DNA of 64,000 nucleotides from Asparagopsis taxiformis (taxonomy: Eukaryota; Rhodophyta; Florideophyceae; Bonnemaisoniales; Bonnemaisoniaceae), in contig JALQPE010000064.1 in the NCBI GenBank assembly GCA_030407315.1, positions 43,451-107,450 of the forward strand, in the 5' to 3' direction. The translations under genes were made by a program, and so were the position numbers. This document shows positions 31,188 to 42,269 of this stretch, piece by piece. A model generated the notes under the pieces. The model was not told the DNA's origin. It saw nothing but the letters and a program-made list of their open reading frames with translations, and searched no databases. Position 1 is the first letter of the stretch, and each line of letters starts with the position of its first letter.

Positions 31188-32180
31188 TCAACCACCCGAG
31201 CGATGAATATACATTCTAAGCACATCCATCAATGTATCAACGGAGACATAGTCTCTACCGATAGCGTGCCGCAAGTCATGCGGCACAGCAATATTAGGTG
31301 AAGAGGCTCTATCCGACAATCTGGCCCTCTCCAACTGCAACGTTAGCGTCTCAATGACATTCTTAGCTTCGCCAAGTTCTCGTTGCAAGGTCTCAAAGGT
31401 ATCAGTCTTACGTTGACGCGACCTCGCGGCCGATATTCGATTCTTCATTCTTCTCTGCTCCCTCTTGTCTCTCAATTCTGCTTCAGTCTTGAAGCCGCCC
31501 CTACTCCTGGAGCCGGCATGGGCGGGACCGACGAGGGGCATGGGGTAGCTCGCGGCGGGGAGGGAAGCGATACTACCGCCGGAGCCGGCGCGTTCCGAGG
31601 GAGTGACATCGGAGAAGCCGGACTCTTGTCTCGGTTGGAAGCCGTTTGGTCGCGCTGGCGCATACGTCTTATACTCGTACTTTCGATAGCCGGTGAAGCG
31701 GTCTGCATAATCGGGTGCGGATCTGGCTGCGTAGGCCGGAATGGCGCTATCGTAACTGTAGGCGCGCTGGGGGTCCAACGGGGCGGGCACGGCGGGGGTT
31801 GCGAGATGGGAAGCGCCGACGAGACCGACGAGCGGACGGGCGGAGATGGTGTCGGCGGACAAGACTCTGTCCGGTCGGCGTCGCGAGTCGTCCCAATCGG
31901 CGTCTAGGGCGGGCAGACGGAGGTCGGGCGGTTCGCGCAGTGAGAGAGCGGAGAATGCGTGACGCTCATGCGAGGCATTGGTCTGGAGGGAATCGGTGGA
32001 TTGAGCGCGGGTGTCGTAGAGACCCGGGGCGGCGTGCGGACGGACGGGCTCAGCCGGGGGCGCGGCGGCACTGGTGGTCGGCGTCGCGGTGGTGGAGCTC
32101 GTCGCGACGGCATTGGCGGGCGCGAGAAGATAGTCGAGTTTGGACTTGGCATCGGGCTGGCAAGCTGTGGGCGGCGGCAT
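31188..32180 (-). CDS. bZIP transcription factor (330 aa)
   Basis: The start ATG at 32180 begins MPPPTACQPDAKSKLDYLLA. The open frame extends further upstream, but without protein-like features. A long disordered Ala/Pro/Ser-rich N-terminal region is followed by a basic region and zipper at about residues 237-290. The NRISAARSR motif has the Asn-x7-Arg signature of DNA-contacting bZIP basic regions, flanked by KREQRRMK and QRKTD. A leucine-type heptad stretch follows (LQRELGEAKNVIETLTLQLE). It would dimerise and bind palindromic ACGT-type sites in the nucleus. Target genes are unknown. It is transcribed away from the HIG1-domain gene's 3' end with 290 bp between. Confidence 0.9.
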   Translation of the reverse strand: MPPPTACQPDAKSKLDYLLAPANAVATSSTTATPTTSAAAPPAEPVRPHAAPGLYDTRAQSTDSLQTNASHERHAFSALSLREPPDLRLPALDADWDDSRRRPDRVLSADTISARPLVGLVGASHLATPAVPAPLDPQRAYSYDSAIPAYAARSAPDYADRFTGYRKYEYKTYAPARPNGFQPRQESGFSDVTPSERAGSGGSIASLPAASYPMPLVGPAHAGSRSRGGFKTEAELRDKREQRRMKNRISAARSRQRKTDTFETLQRELGEAKNVIETLTLQLERARLSDRASSPNIAVPHDLRHAIGRDYVSVDTLMDVLRMYIHRSGG

Positions 32181-32470
32181 GATGGTGATGATGAGAGTGG
32201 ATGCACAGCGATGCGCTCGCGAGACGCATGTCAATAGAAGGGAAGAGGCGGCAAGTGGTAGCGACGGGAGCGAGTTAGTGCAAGTCAACTTGGTCCATGT
32301 GTACGTCTGCGTCCTCGACTGGCCCGGCCTCGCGTCTGTTGTACAAAATTCAAGCGAGTAGCCGTGTGCACGCGTTGAGCATTGACCAATCACCAATTGA
32401 CAGGTGCTTGTTTACAAATCGCGACGTGGCGTAATATAACATACGTCTGTTTATATTTAGCATAGTGTAA

Positions 32471-32869
32471 TTATACACTCCTATCCATCGTCTTTGTTCC
32501 ACCGCCTCCTCCGCGCGCGCGCGCCCCGCTCCCGCCAGCTCCTGCTGCGCCAGCGAGTACGACTAGCGTTGCGCCCTGTGCCAGCACTCGCATTCGCATC
32601 AGTCGTTGGCTCCAGATCTGGCTTCCGTTCTTGAATGCCAACAGGCCCGCCATCAAAATTCCCGCCGTTACTCCGGCTCCGATCGGCACCATCGGGTTCT
32701 TCTGCAGCACTTGCAGCTTCAAATCAGTGCCAGTCGCCCCCGATGCATAGTTCACTTCGAATGTGGGCTGCGTCGACTCCTCCACCCCCCGCAGTTGAAT
32801 CTTCGTTTCGCTCCCCTTGCCGCTTGGCCCCATGCTCCCGCCCTTGTCCATCATTGTTACCCCCATCAC
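32471..32869 (-). CDS. HIG1-domain mitochondrial inner-membrane protein (132 aa)
   Basis: The HIG1 (hypoxia-induced protein) domain runs from about residue 50 to 103. KNPMVPIGAGVTAGILMAGL is the first membrane hairpin helix. SQRLMRMRVLAQG is the conserved loop motif of the family, and ATLVVLAGAAGA is the second helix. Members such as yeast Rcf1 and animal HIGD proteins sit in the mitochondrial inner membrane and help assemble respiratory supercomplexes around cytochrome c oxidase. The C-terminal Gly/Arg-rich tail (GARARGGGGG) is unusual and reflects a CG-repeat stretch at 32510-32530. The N-terminal 35 residues are hydrophilic. Confidence 0.85.
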   Translation of the reverse strand: MMGVTMMDKGGSMGPSGKGSETKIQLRGVEESTQPTFEVNYASGATGTDLKLQVLQKNPMVPIGAGVTAGILMAGLLAFKNGSQIWSQRLMRMRVLAQGATLVVLAGAAGAGGSGARARGGGGGTKTMDRSV

Positions 32870-33136
32870 CTCGTTCGTTCGCTGCTCCCCCTTTTATAAT
32901 CCCAACCCATCCATCCGTTCACACGTCTGTGGACCTTTCTTCACAGCGCACACTTGGCCACACCCATGGACACATCCTCCAATCATTCCTTTACACCTGT
33001 CATTTTCCTTTCTACCCATACACGTCGTACACGTAGCTCCTCTCCCACATTTTTTCTCTCTCTCCCTCACCTCCAGCACTTTACTTGCCTCATCCAACCC
33101 CTGCCACAATGTCTCCGCCACTCTCCATCCGCCAAT

Positions 33137-35002
33137 ATGGACGCAAGCTTCCTCATCCTCCTCCTTCTAGTCGCCAAACTCCTCCCAGCCGAAACGCTCT
33201 CACTCCCCCCGCTGCGAGAAGACGGCTTTGCAATCCCACAAACTTTCCTCACAAACGGCACAGCCGCGATAACCACACATGATGCAATCAGACTTTCAGA
33301 TAACACTATACTAATTCTCTCCACAATTCTCTATCCTCCAAACCACACCAACCCCCTCATTCGCGATGACCCATCCGTAACTCACAACACTACCATACAA
33401 ACAACAGCAATCCTCCTCACCCGCCTCACCCCGCTGGGCGATCTCATCTGGTCCCGTCGTTCCATTCGCGTTCCACCGCGCGCAAAATTCGCCCTAGCAG
33501 TTCACGACCAATTCGCATATGTAGCTGGCGAAGCCTTCCAATCAACGGGCATGCTCTTAATCAAATTCACTCTAACCGGTTCACTCGTCAAACACGTCGT
33601 CCACGGCTATCCGAACGCAGTCTACCACTCCATTCACGCGACACCCGCCCAATTACTACTCGTCTGTTCTGCAAATGCCGCCGACCCACCTTTCAACACC
33701 TCCGCTGCGCCTCCGGAAAGATCGGCCATTTGTATCGCCAAAGTGGATGCCGATTCATTGGCCAGTGTCAGCATTGCTGCCGTTTCGCAGCGCAATTCTT
33801 CCGTCCCTGACTCGCTCGTTCGCGACACCTTTTGGTCTGCTGCATTGTCACACGACAGCGCTACATTGTTTATCGCTGTCAGACGACAGACCGTTCTAAA
33901 TTATATTCATTCGTACACGCCCACCATTATCGCTGTTGCGACTGATTTCATGCGTGTCGTTGTCACGCCACGCATGTTGCCTGCCCATTTGCAGAATGAA
34001 ATGACGCTGTGCGCAACTGCAGACACTTTGTATGCGTCGTACGTTTCTCGCGTGGACAATAAGGAATATCTACTAGTGTATCAACTGTCATATGATTTAC
34101 AGGACAAATGGTGGCTTGGAACTGATTCAGCCACCTTTACTCGTCACATCATTCAGGACGTCACGTACACGCGTTTGACAAGGTCGGACGTTCGCGACAT
34201 TGCTGTCGACACCGATGGCAACGTCAGGATTCTTCTGTATTCGTCCGAATTGATTGCGCGACAAGCAGGGGACAATGCACCGGAATCGTTGCGAAAGCTG
34301 AGTAATGGTCGTCCGGCTGTTGTTGTTTTGACGCGGCATCGACTCGTTTCGCAGGTAGACCAAACGGTGACGACGGAACAATGGGTTGCTCGTAAACTAA
34401 TTATCGGGCATGCAGCGTACTACATTGCCGGTGAGAACAAGGGGGTATTCGGAGGGCGGTTACAAAATAAGCCTTCACTTCTTCTAACAGCGATAAAGCG
34501 GGACGCCATCCCATCGCCATCACCGTCAATGGAGGTGGTGACGCCAAGTTCTGGAGACTCGAACAGCAACAGCGCTTCAGCATGTATCGGGGAGTCATCA
34601 GTGATATCAGGCAAATCTATAATCGAAATCATAACTTTAGACGGGAATCTACGACTGCAAACGCATCCAATTCAACGAATATTGGGCATTGGTGCGCTTG
34701 AAATGCTGTGCTATTCGTGGCGGAAAGGATATATGATATGCGCTACGCGTTTCCACATCGTGCGTTGGCAGCAGCGACTGATGTACATGGAGCAATTGTG
34801 CGGGCAACTGGGGTGCAAAGTGCGCGTGGACAGGCCGGTGAATTTCAAGGGCGCGTGCGGACACGATGTGCAGCTACACGCCAATCTTTCGGTAACAATG
34901 CACGCGGCGTGCAATGGGCATGTGGCAGCAGAGGTGGTGGCGCGTCGCGAGTGCCGACAACTACGCGCGAGTCGGCTGCGATGGCTGGTGACAAGTTTGT
35001 AA
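33137..35002 (+). CDS. Large secreted or lumenal protein of unknown function (621 aa)
   Basis: The ATG at 33137 was chosen because it opens a typical signal peptide (MDASFLILLLLVAKLLPAET). The longer frame back to 32954 does not look like protein. The body contains repeated beta-strand-rich segments of the form LGDLIWSRR...FAYVAGEAF and KFTLTGSLVKHV, which resemble beta-propeller blades, but I cannot assign a family. Several N-glycosylation sequons occur (NTT, NHT, NSS). The C-terminal 80 residues are Cys-rich (CGQLGCKVRV, GACGHDV, AACNGHVA, RRECRQL). No C-terminal membrane helix is seen. An extracellular or ER-lumen role is inferred. Confidence 0.75.
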   Translation: MDASFLILLLLVAKLLPAETLSLPPLREDGFAIPQTFLTNGTAAITTHDAIRLSDNTILILSTILYPPNHTNPLIRDDPSVTHNTTIQTTAILLTRLTPLGDLIWSRRSIRVPPRAKFALAVHDQFAYVAGEAFQSTGMLLIKFTLTGSLVKHVVHGYPNAVYHSIHATPAQLLLVCSANAADPPFNTSAAPPERSAICIAKVDADSLASVSIAAVSQRNSSVPDSLVRDTFWSAALSHDSATLFIAVRRQTVLNYIHSYTPTIIAVATDFMRVVVTPRMLPAHLQNEMTLCATADTLYASYVSRVDNKEYLLVYQLSYDLQDKWWLGTDSATFTRHIIQDVTYTRLTRSDVRDIAVDTDGNVRILLYSSELIARQAGDNAPESLRKLSNGRPAVVVLTRHRLVSQVDQTVTTEQWVARKLIIGHAAYYIAGENKGVFGGRLQNKPSLLLTAIKRDAIPSPSPSMEVVTPSSGDSNSNSASACIGESSVISGKSIIEIITLDGNLRLQTHPIQRILGIGALEMLCYSWRKGYMICATRFHIVRWQQRLMYMEQLCGQLGCKVRVDRPVNFKGACGHDVQLHANLSVTMHAACNGHVAAEVVARRECRQLRASRLRWLVTSL

Positions 35003-35373
35003 GAGAAAGTAGACGAGCGAGTGGGCGGTTGAAGCAGGTCACGTGGGGTGCGCGTGCAAAGCGAGCGCGCCAGTGAGCAGCGTCAATTATGAAACTTGTA
35101 CAGATACGTGGTGCCGCGCGCTCACGACGGCACCAGACGGCACCGGACGGACAGTAATCAACGGCCAGCAATGTGCACCCGTCGCTCCATGCGCACCAAT
35201 CAAATCAACGCATCCATTGCGCAAATATCATACTTTGAGTTTACGCACAGCTCTTCTACAATCAACGCTACACAGTCGGTCGCATCACTGACACCGCCAA
35301 ACCATCAGCACGACCGAACCGTAGCAATTATCAACAGTCAGAAAGTCAGAATACAAGTGATACAAACAAACAA

Positions 35374-36117
35374 CTAGACACATCTCCCGACCCGATTCCT
35401 CCATTGAAACATGTGCACCGGCGAATCCAACTCGGGCACACACTCTAAATCAAAGCTCGTCTTTTCCGTAACATCCGACCCCACATCCGATAATCCGCCC
35501 CCACTCTTCGTCTGCATTTGTCCGCAGCTCTTCAACATCTTGACAACGCCCTCCGAGCCATAAGCGCTCGCCCAGGCGACCGCTGTGCGTCCGCCGGCGT
35601 CGCGCGCCGCAACGTCAGCACCGGCGTCCACAAGTGTCGCGACCATGCGCGCCGAGCCCGTCAGAGCGGCGTAATGCAGCGGTGTCGCGCCGTCACGAGC
35701 ACGCGCATCAGTTCGTACACCGAAATCCACCAGAGTTTTCACGCATTCCGTGCAGCCATGCCATGCGGCTTCCAGAAGCGCCATTTCCGGCTGCACGTCA
35801 GCGACGTCGGCCGCCGCTTGTAACAGCAGTTGAACCACATCCACATGCCCGTTGCGCGCCGCGTGCAGCACCGACTGCGCGTCCGGCGGCACCTTGGCGG
35901 CCAGAAGCGCCGCCACGGTCGCGTGCGAGCCCAGCAGCGCCGAGAGATGTAGCGGCGTCAGCGAACGGTCGCTCGGCGACGGCGCCGTCAGATGGGACGC
36001 CGGCGGCGTGCTCGGCTCCGTGGCCGAGATTATGGAGATGGCGAGCGCGAAATTGAGCTGCCGAAGCGCACGCCATAGCGCGCATTGTTTGCTGTCGTTG
36101 ACGGTCGTTTCGGACAT
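35374..36117 (-). CDS. Ankyrin-repeat protein (247 aa)
   Basis: About five ankyrin repeats lie between residues 50 and 205. Clear ones are LTPLHLSALLGSHATVAALL, the HAARNGHVDVVQLLLQAAAD repeat, LLEAAWHGCTECVKTLVDFG, TPLHYAALTGSARMVATLVD and TAVAWASAYGSEGVVKMLKS. Such repeats bind partner proteins. The N-terminal 50 residues contain a helix (LWRALRQLNFALAISIISAT) and the C-terminus ends in PVHMFQWRNRVGRCV. No other domain or membrane signal is seen. It converges with the secreted-protein gene across 370 bp. Confidence 0.88.
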   Translation of the reverse strand: MSETTVNDSKQCALWRALRQLNFALAISIISATEPSTPPASHLTAPSPSDRSLTPLHLSALLGSHATVAALLAAKVPPDAQSVLHAARNGHVDVVQLLLQAAADVADVQPEMALLEAAWHGCTECVKTLVDFGVRTDARARDGATPLHYAALTGSARMVATLVDAGADVAARDAGGRTAVAWASAYGSEGVVKMLKSCGQMQTKSGGGLSDVGSDVTEKTSFDLECVPELDSPVHMFQWRNRVGRCV

Positions 36118-37327
36118 GGTGCGAGCGAGAGAAATGGTAGTTGGCGTTGAATTGCGCGCTGACGGCCGCTCGCAAATCGGTATTTATAGCGGAAAGCGGG
36201 GCGCTGGTCAAATGATGGCAGGCAGTGCTTCCACTGCAGCCGGTGCCGATTACCGAACTGAAGTGAAATGTGTACAGTGGTATGACAACTAACCTTGTCA
36301 TAACGCAGCCGGAAAACAGTGGTCGCTGGCGGGCCATATGCTTTCTGTAAGCGCTACGTTCTACGTAGTTGCTGGAAGGAATTGGAACCTTGTGGTGTGT
36401 CTCCGCCAGCAATGCAAGTCGAGTGCGAGATTTTCCGAGATATCGTCTGACGTCTTGTCCCACCCGTCCTCGCGCCATCACATGCACTGCTTATGTACAC
36501 GTGGCTACGCTGTCGCTTTCCACTCATAAGATGAAACTTGAAATGCCTCAAATCTCCGAGATTTCAACTGTATACGCCATGCCGCCGCGTCATGACTTGT
36601 TCAAATTCAACGCTTTCCAACAATACACGCGCCCGTTCCACCGCCCGCCTTCAAACACCGCCATGACACAACACCCGTTTTGTTACGTTGCCCGTCTTGA
36701 TCCTCCATCAATATCTTCAATTCAATTATGAACCAATCACACCAATTACGTTCAAATAAATTAAAACACTTCTAAACCCATATTTCTACCATCTCACTGA
36801 ATTCATTGTATTCAAAATGATTCGCCACAACAATTTTTCTCCAGTTGGGCTGACTATCCCGCAACGTTTTAACCAATCATTGTCCACCATCTGCCCCTCA
36901 GCCCCATCACATCATCACACCCACATACTTGGCGTCTTCCTGTTAGCTATTCCCCTTAAAGCTCAAAACCCGAGAAAAATCATACCCAAATCAGCCCTTC
37001 ACAGAGCGATTCGTGTCTCGTCCCCTATCCGTGACCATGCTGATCGTGACCACAAATGCTCACCTTTCGAATAGTAGAGTCTCGAAACAAGCTTGCCTCT
37101 GAACGATTTTTTCTCCATAGTAAAAGTCCATACTAAAAAACGCTGCCCCTCTCCGTGACGGAGCGTCTCAAAAATATCTTCTTCATAAATAATTTATTTG
37201 CATTCTAAACTTTAGAGAATAATTTATTTTCAAAACTTGAATAATTCAGTAGTACTGCTCGGTGGAAACCTGTACAGGTTTTGACTTCCCCACCACCGAC
37301 AATCAGCTCCCAATTTCGTATATCGTG
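36118..37327. other. Intergenic; nothing recognised
   Basis: AT-rich sequence with short open frames lacking any recognisable motif. Confidence 0.45.
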
Positions 37328-38400
37328 ATGTCTTCAACGAATCTGAAAAGAAAAGCGCTGGCTGAGCTCTTTTTCACGAGAGATTCTCCTCAAGGAACGT
37401 CATGGGCATGCAAATGTGGCGCAAAACATTCTAGGAAGGGCCCTAACTATACTAACTTTTGTTTACACATTACATCTGAGTACCCCAAGTGTAGGAACTT
37501 TGACAGCAGGCTCGAGTCCGGTGCTACTTCTCAGCTTAGCATAATAGGCCATTTTTGGTCGAAGGAAGCACGAAAGATTCAAGCATGGATCGAGCGGGTC
37601 ATATTGGGATTGCTACCATTCACTTTTTGAGAAAATGAGACTGCTGAAGCCCAAGTGAAGCATGATCTCATATCTGTCAATACAATGATGAAGTACATTG
37701 CGTAATTGAAAATGAGGTGGAGAGGAAGATATATGAGGTTCTTCCACCTGATTTTGCGCTTGTTATTTATAACTGGAGTAATGTTGACACTCATTACCTT
37801 TCCGTATTTTCAGCATTTGTGTCCAAACGGAGCAGTCAAGTTGAAAAGTGTCTACTGGCGTTTTATCAATTTTTAGGCGAGGATAAATTGGGTTCAGAAC
37901 AATACTAAATTTCTTTATCTTTCGTTTTGTCAGTTTATGGAAGATCATGGGGATAAGTCGAAGCCTTGAATGGAGACAATTGCTCTACGAACAAAGCTTT
38001 CGATCGGAAAGCTCGGAAGACCTTCATAGGGTCTGCTAGTCACAGATTCAATCGTTCTGTTCGAAATATTCTGAATAGCTATGAAGAAATTCGATCTGCT
38101 TTGCAAAAGCTCATAGCGAAATTTCAGAACCTGATTCCAACAGCAAACGTGAGACATCTCACGCCACTTTGGGCCAGAAACCGGAGTACCACTATGTGGA
38201 GTTCGTCTTTCGAAATGTTGACACGATATCGAGAACTAAGAAAGTTTCTACCTTGAATGGGTATGGATTCTGTCGATGAGCTTATGAATTAGGCTCTAGA
38301 AGATCAGTAGATAAATTAACTGTGCGAAAAGCTGGGAGATTTGGATTTAGTGACTAAAATACTACAAAATGACTCAATGGAGCTTGCTGATGTTCGTGGA
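37328..38400 (+). pseudogene. hAT-like transposase remnant with BED-type zinc finger
   Basis: The first piece (from ATG 37328) has a BED-finger-like stretch, SWACKCGAKHS then GPNYTNFCLHITSEYPKC. Later pieces in shifting frames show GDNCSTNKAF and GSASHRFNRSVRNIL (37975-38070), then MWSSSFEMLTRYRELRKFL (38195-38250). This is the hAT-transposase pattern of a D-N-x-x-x-N block, C-A-S-H-R-x-N block and RWSS-type block. Several stops and frame changes make it non-functional. Terminal repeats were not found. Confidence 0.6.
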
Positions 38401-38600
38401 TCATATTGTCATACCAAGATGTGTGTAGCGCAATTTATTTCGTTGACGTGTGCGCGTTCGCTCCGATTGCGTCGAGTTGAACTGGAGTGCATCCGCCTTA
38501 GTAATTGAGCGTATGCGTGGTGTTTTGATTACGTGTCACAGAGCGTCGATGCGAGTGTGTGCGCGCGAACGTTGCCACGAAACCGCGCGCTCGAGCCACG

Positions 38601-39214
38601 TGTAGCGATTTATACGAATTTCCCTTTCTTTCCCTTTTTGGGTTTTTATAGCGAAAGTGTTCTTCCCAAATATTTCCCTTTTTGCGTGCGACCGAGCGGC
38701 CCGGCCGCGCAAGGACAATATGTTCTGAATAGTTTGCTATTAATGGTCGTTCTGCTTCGCACCTTACTAATAAACAGGCAGCAATTTCGCAGCTACGAGT
38801 TAAGCGTCTAGCGCGTCGCGAGGACCGATTGAGTTACGAAGTTGCTTGCAGATTGCTCACGATCGCCCACGTACGTGCGCGCGCGCCGCGTATACCGACC
38901 GGTCGAATTGCGTCACACCGCGATAGCGCGCGTTGCGTCACACGACACTAGGCCAGGGATTTACGACCCCTGCGTAGATCGCGTTGTGCTCGAGTTTACT
39001 CGGTGAGCTCACCCTGAGATCATGGCTTGCGCCTGCCCGTCAATCCCGTGTTGCGATCGATCCCTGAGTGTTCCGCCGTTTTACCACCCGGCCGCCATCG
39101 CGACCGAGCGACGTGCGAAACGCAAGTTCAACAGCACGATCCGGTTCATCTCGCTCTGAAACGGCTAGCAATTCTAAAACTCCATTAGCGACTTCCATTC
39201 CTGCTGGTCATACA
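38601..39214 (+). repeat. Ty3-B 5' LTR
   Basis: It matches the solo LTR at 1-632 and ends TCATACA just before the primer-binding site. TGTAGCGATT at 38601 is the likely start, but the CpG-rich sequence extends left to about 38420, so the start could be up to 180 bp earlier. Confidence 0.7.
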
Positions 39215-39216
39215 AC

Positions 39217-39228
39217 TGGTCTCTCGAC
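39217..39228 (+). other. Ty3-B primer-binding site
   Basis: TGGTCTCTCGAC lies two bases after the LTR end. The identical 12 bases follow the Ty3-C LTR at 52282-52293, so both families probably prime from the same tRNA 3' end. Confidence 0.65.
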
Positions 39229-39791
39229 AAAGAATTACGCGAATCGACGTGCGAACTCAGCGAAGAACAGAAACTCCGCTTGGGGAAACACGGAACGCTA
39301 AAACCTATTGACTATTCTAATTTTCCCTTTTCCGTTCGTCGTGCGCGACAGGGAGAGCTATCGATTCGTGCGCGCGTATCGTTATCCCGGAAGCGACGCT
39401 CTGGCCTCACTGGGTTTTGTACAACTACTCTATCTATAATATGACAGTTCGCCGCGCATAACGACGCGGTCGACGACGCAGCGCGTGCGCGCTCTTTCGC
39501 AACCCTAACGCGAGTTCGGCGGTGCCGAAAATAACGGGTTCGCAGACAATCGAGATCCCGTCTTCCCGCGTTCCGAGCGAGGAAGAACCCCTCCTGCGAG
39601 CGAGCTCGTCCCCCTCACTCCTATTACGTGCGCCCGATACGCAGACAATTTTAGGGAAGCGCTTCCCTTTTCCAACGCCACTTTTTCGACTCGCCGACGC
39701 ACGAATTTGAAGCGCGCCAAATTCCCCTTATTCCTTTCCCATCATCCCTTTCCCTTTTCTCCCTAGGCGACGCGCGAACGCAACCGTGCCG

Positions 39792-41292
39792 ATGGATCCG
39801 CGCCCGAGCGATCGAACGCGCCGACAGAACCGCCGCCAGTCGCGTCACAACCGCACGCAGTCGAGCAGTCGAGGCACTGGTTGCTTCGCACATCCCTGAC
39901 CCTACCGCTTCACCGTGGCCGCCGTTACCGACGCAAGCGCTGGCGAGTATCGACGACGACGCGCAGACCTCCGATGAAGGCGCCGCAGCGAAACGCGAGG
40001 CCGAGTTTCACGTTTCTAAAGTACGCAATACGCCGCTTGCGACGTTACCTAGCTTGGTTCGACAAGTGGTGGACGACCCGACGTTCCAATGCATGCTCCA
40101 AGCAGAAGTACGGGCTGCAGTGGACCGCGCCATCAAGGGCCAATCGTGTGGATTGGCGGCCCAGATGAGGGCGCAAGTCCACAAACTAATCGTCACTACG
40201 ATGGACTCCCGTGAAGAACACAATATCGACCGCGCGAACATCGCTACGCGGGAAAACCGAACGCGAACCGCAACGCGCGCGACTCCGACGAATTACGCGC
40301 ACAATGGGGACCCCGAAGGCTGGCTGGAACTGGCGCGCCAGGACCTGTCATTCGACGATCACCCGTGTTCGAACAGCGAAGGCGGACCCGCGCACCCTGG
40401 GGAAGAAATACAGCCTCTCAACGAGCTGCTCACGCGCGCACTTTCGTATCGCACGTATCGCTTGCGTAATACACACCGCGCGCTTAACCGAGGAATCGCG
40501 AGCGAATTGGCTAACTCCGCGAAAATGGTGCGCCATTCGATGCAAGGAGAGAATTTGACGGGTGCTGATGGAATCGCTGTGCTATCGTTTCTGAAGTACT
40601 TCAAGAGCGCATGCGACGACACCGGCGTATCCGAAGGCGCAGCGCTACCTATTATCAAGTATTTCCTCGCCGACGAGGCACGGGAAACGTTTCAAACGTA
40701 CGTGGGGCGAACGTTCCGAGGAGCGCGCGTGGGCGTCGATTCGATTACGTGCTACGCGGAAGCCGTTCAGTGGCTCCTGATAACATATGCGCGCGAAGGC
40801 GACGTTGCGCAAGCATACTGTGACGTTGCGCAACAAACGCAATACCCGAAGGAAACCGAAACGCAGTTCGCTACGCGATTACAACGACGAGCGCTGCGCT
40901 GCGGCGATGCGTTTAGCGAGCGAACGCTTGTTTCTATTTTCGTTGAAGGTCTGCGTCCCTACGCGCAACACCTTGTACGGGACGCGTTGTCTCGCGACCC
41001 GCATCGATACACCTTTCGAGGGCTAGTCTCTATGGCGCAGAGCCACGGGGACATGCACCGAGCGATGAAGACGACGACGAGCGCACGACCGCTACAGCGG
41101 CGAACGCCCGCGCTCTACGTGGAAGAGGACGAGACACCGACGCTGCAAACGCTGACCGTGGGGCGTACCCCGCCATCAGGCTTCTCATCGCCAAACGTCT
41201 CAGCCTCCGCCGTAACGCCGCACGCTCCGCGCGAACGGAAGTTCTCGACTCCGAGCCCCATGCGAAGTCCAACTTCGCTTGGAAACCTCTAG
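39792..41292 (+). CDS. Ty3-B Gag
   Basis: The main frame is open through 41292. It is clear from about 39841 and carries a coiled, charged N-terminal part and a capsid-like domain: FLKYFKSACDDTGVSEGAAL, IKYFLADEARETFQTYV, ETQFATRLQRRALRCGDAF and FVEGLRPYAQHLV. The same motifs, in the same order, occur in Ty3-C Gag (SCGVSEGEATKLLKYFL, YLKGLRPEVKH). An ATG at 39792 opens in a neighbouring frame (MDPRPSDRTRR), so the true start probably lies there with a one-base frame break near 39870. No zinc knuckle is seen before the stop. It would form the particle shell. Confidence 0.65.
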
Positions 41293-41343
41293 TCAAATTA
41301 CAGCTCGCCACGCTCTCGCGACGCTTTACGCATAACGACGACC

Positions 41344-41612
41344 GTGAACGCGAACGCGCGGGACTGTACACGTACATGTACCGCCAACGTAAACGCGCAC
41401 GTGTACCACGTCGACGAGATACTGGGAATCCTAGGACGAGCAGGTGTTTCGATGAGGTTCGCGAAGACCGAGTTCTTAAAACGCTCAGTAGATTATCTGG
41501 GACCTACTATCTCGACGGGGAAGCTTTCCGTACCGACGACGAAGTGCGACGCGCTGCGTGATGCGACGTACCCGACGACGAAAACGCAGTTGCGAAGTTT
41601 CCTAGGCACCTG
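41344..41612 (+). pseudogene. Ty3-B RT connection fragment, cut by a solo LTR
   Basis: The frame shows VDEILGILGRAGVSMRFAKT, DYLGPTISTGKL and TKTQLRSFLGTC, the region after YLDD of Ty3 reverse transcriptase. YLDD and the fingers and palm are absent, deleted between 41292 and 41344. The frame is broken exactly at the solo LTR. Removing that LTR and one copy of ACCTG rejoins SFLGT to CNVYRRFVEKF at 42271. Confidence 0.8.
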
Positions 41613-42269
41613 TGTAGTAGGTAGAAAATCCGCAAAGCGGCAAAACCACCCTACAGGTGTCCCGAGCCTCGGTAGCGTGGTAGAGCAAGCGAATCTTGCG
41701 TCAACCGCCAATGGCGAGTATACCACGAAAGGTCTTCCGGTAATACCGGGTGAAGGTTGGGGGTGCTCACGCACGAAGTGCGTATTGATGGAGCGAAAGA
41801 CGTAACCCGTCGAGCTGTATAGCTAAATCTAATTCGTCCTGGAAGGATAGAATAAAGCAATGCAAACACTGTTCAGTGGAGTCGTAAATTCCACGTGAGT
41901 TTACGTTACCTCTAAAGGGTAAGCACTCTGGCTAATCCAGAGGCATTTTATACTAAACCAAGTTACTGTAAACAGTTAGGGTAGGTAGACAGTTAGGAAT
42001 AAATATCCTTATGTGCACCAATCAGATCCCTGATTATGGCGACTGCGGGAGCCCGCGAGATCACCGACTGTTAGTGTTACAGTGTAAAGTTAGCTGAGTC
42101 AGCTTAGTTAAAATTTGCCCCTTGTGGGGTCTTTAGTTGTCCCAATGGGTCCCTCTCCCTCACTGGTCTGAGGTACAGCGAGGCTGTTTCCATTGGTTAT
42201 TCCCGAACCGGGGTCGTCCAATAGGATGTCGAAACACCCCACCAGGGCAGACCACTCCGTGGTATGACA
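41613..42269 (-). repeat. Solo LTR of the Ty3-C group inside Ty3-B pol
   Basis: 657 bp, minus orientation. It begins TGTCATACC at 42269 and ends CTACCTACTACA at 41613, flanked by ACCTG on both sides (41608-41612 and 42270-42274). It is most like the fragment at 15335-15843 and more distant from the LTRs of the full Ty3-C copy. It has no internal region, so it arose by LTR-LTR recombination. Confidence 0.9.

Noticed and set aside
31383..32361. Plus-strand open frames across the bZIP gene
   Set aside because: They are antisense shadows of a GC-rich Ala/Pro-coding region; the bZIP frame carries the clear domain.
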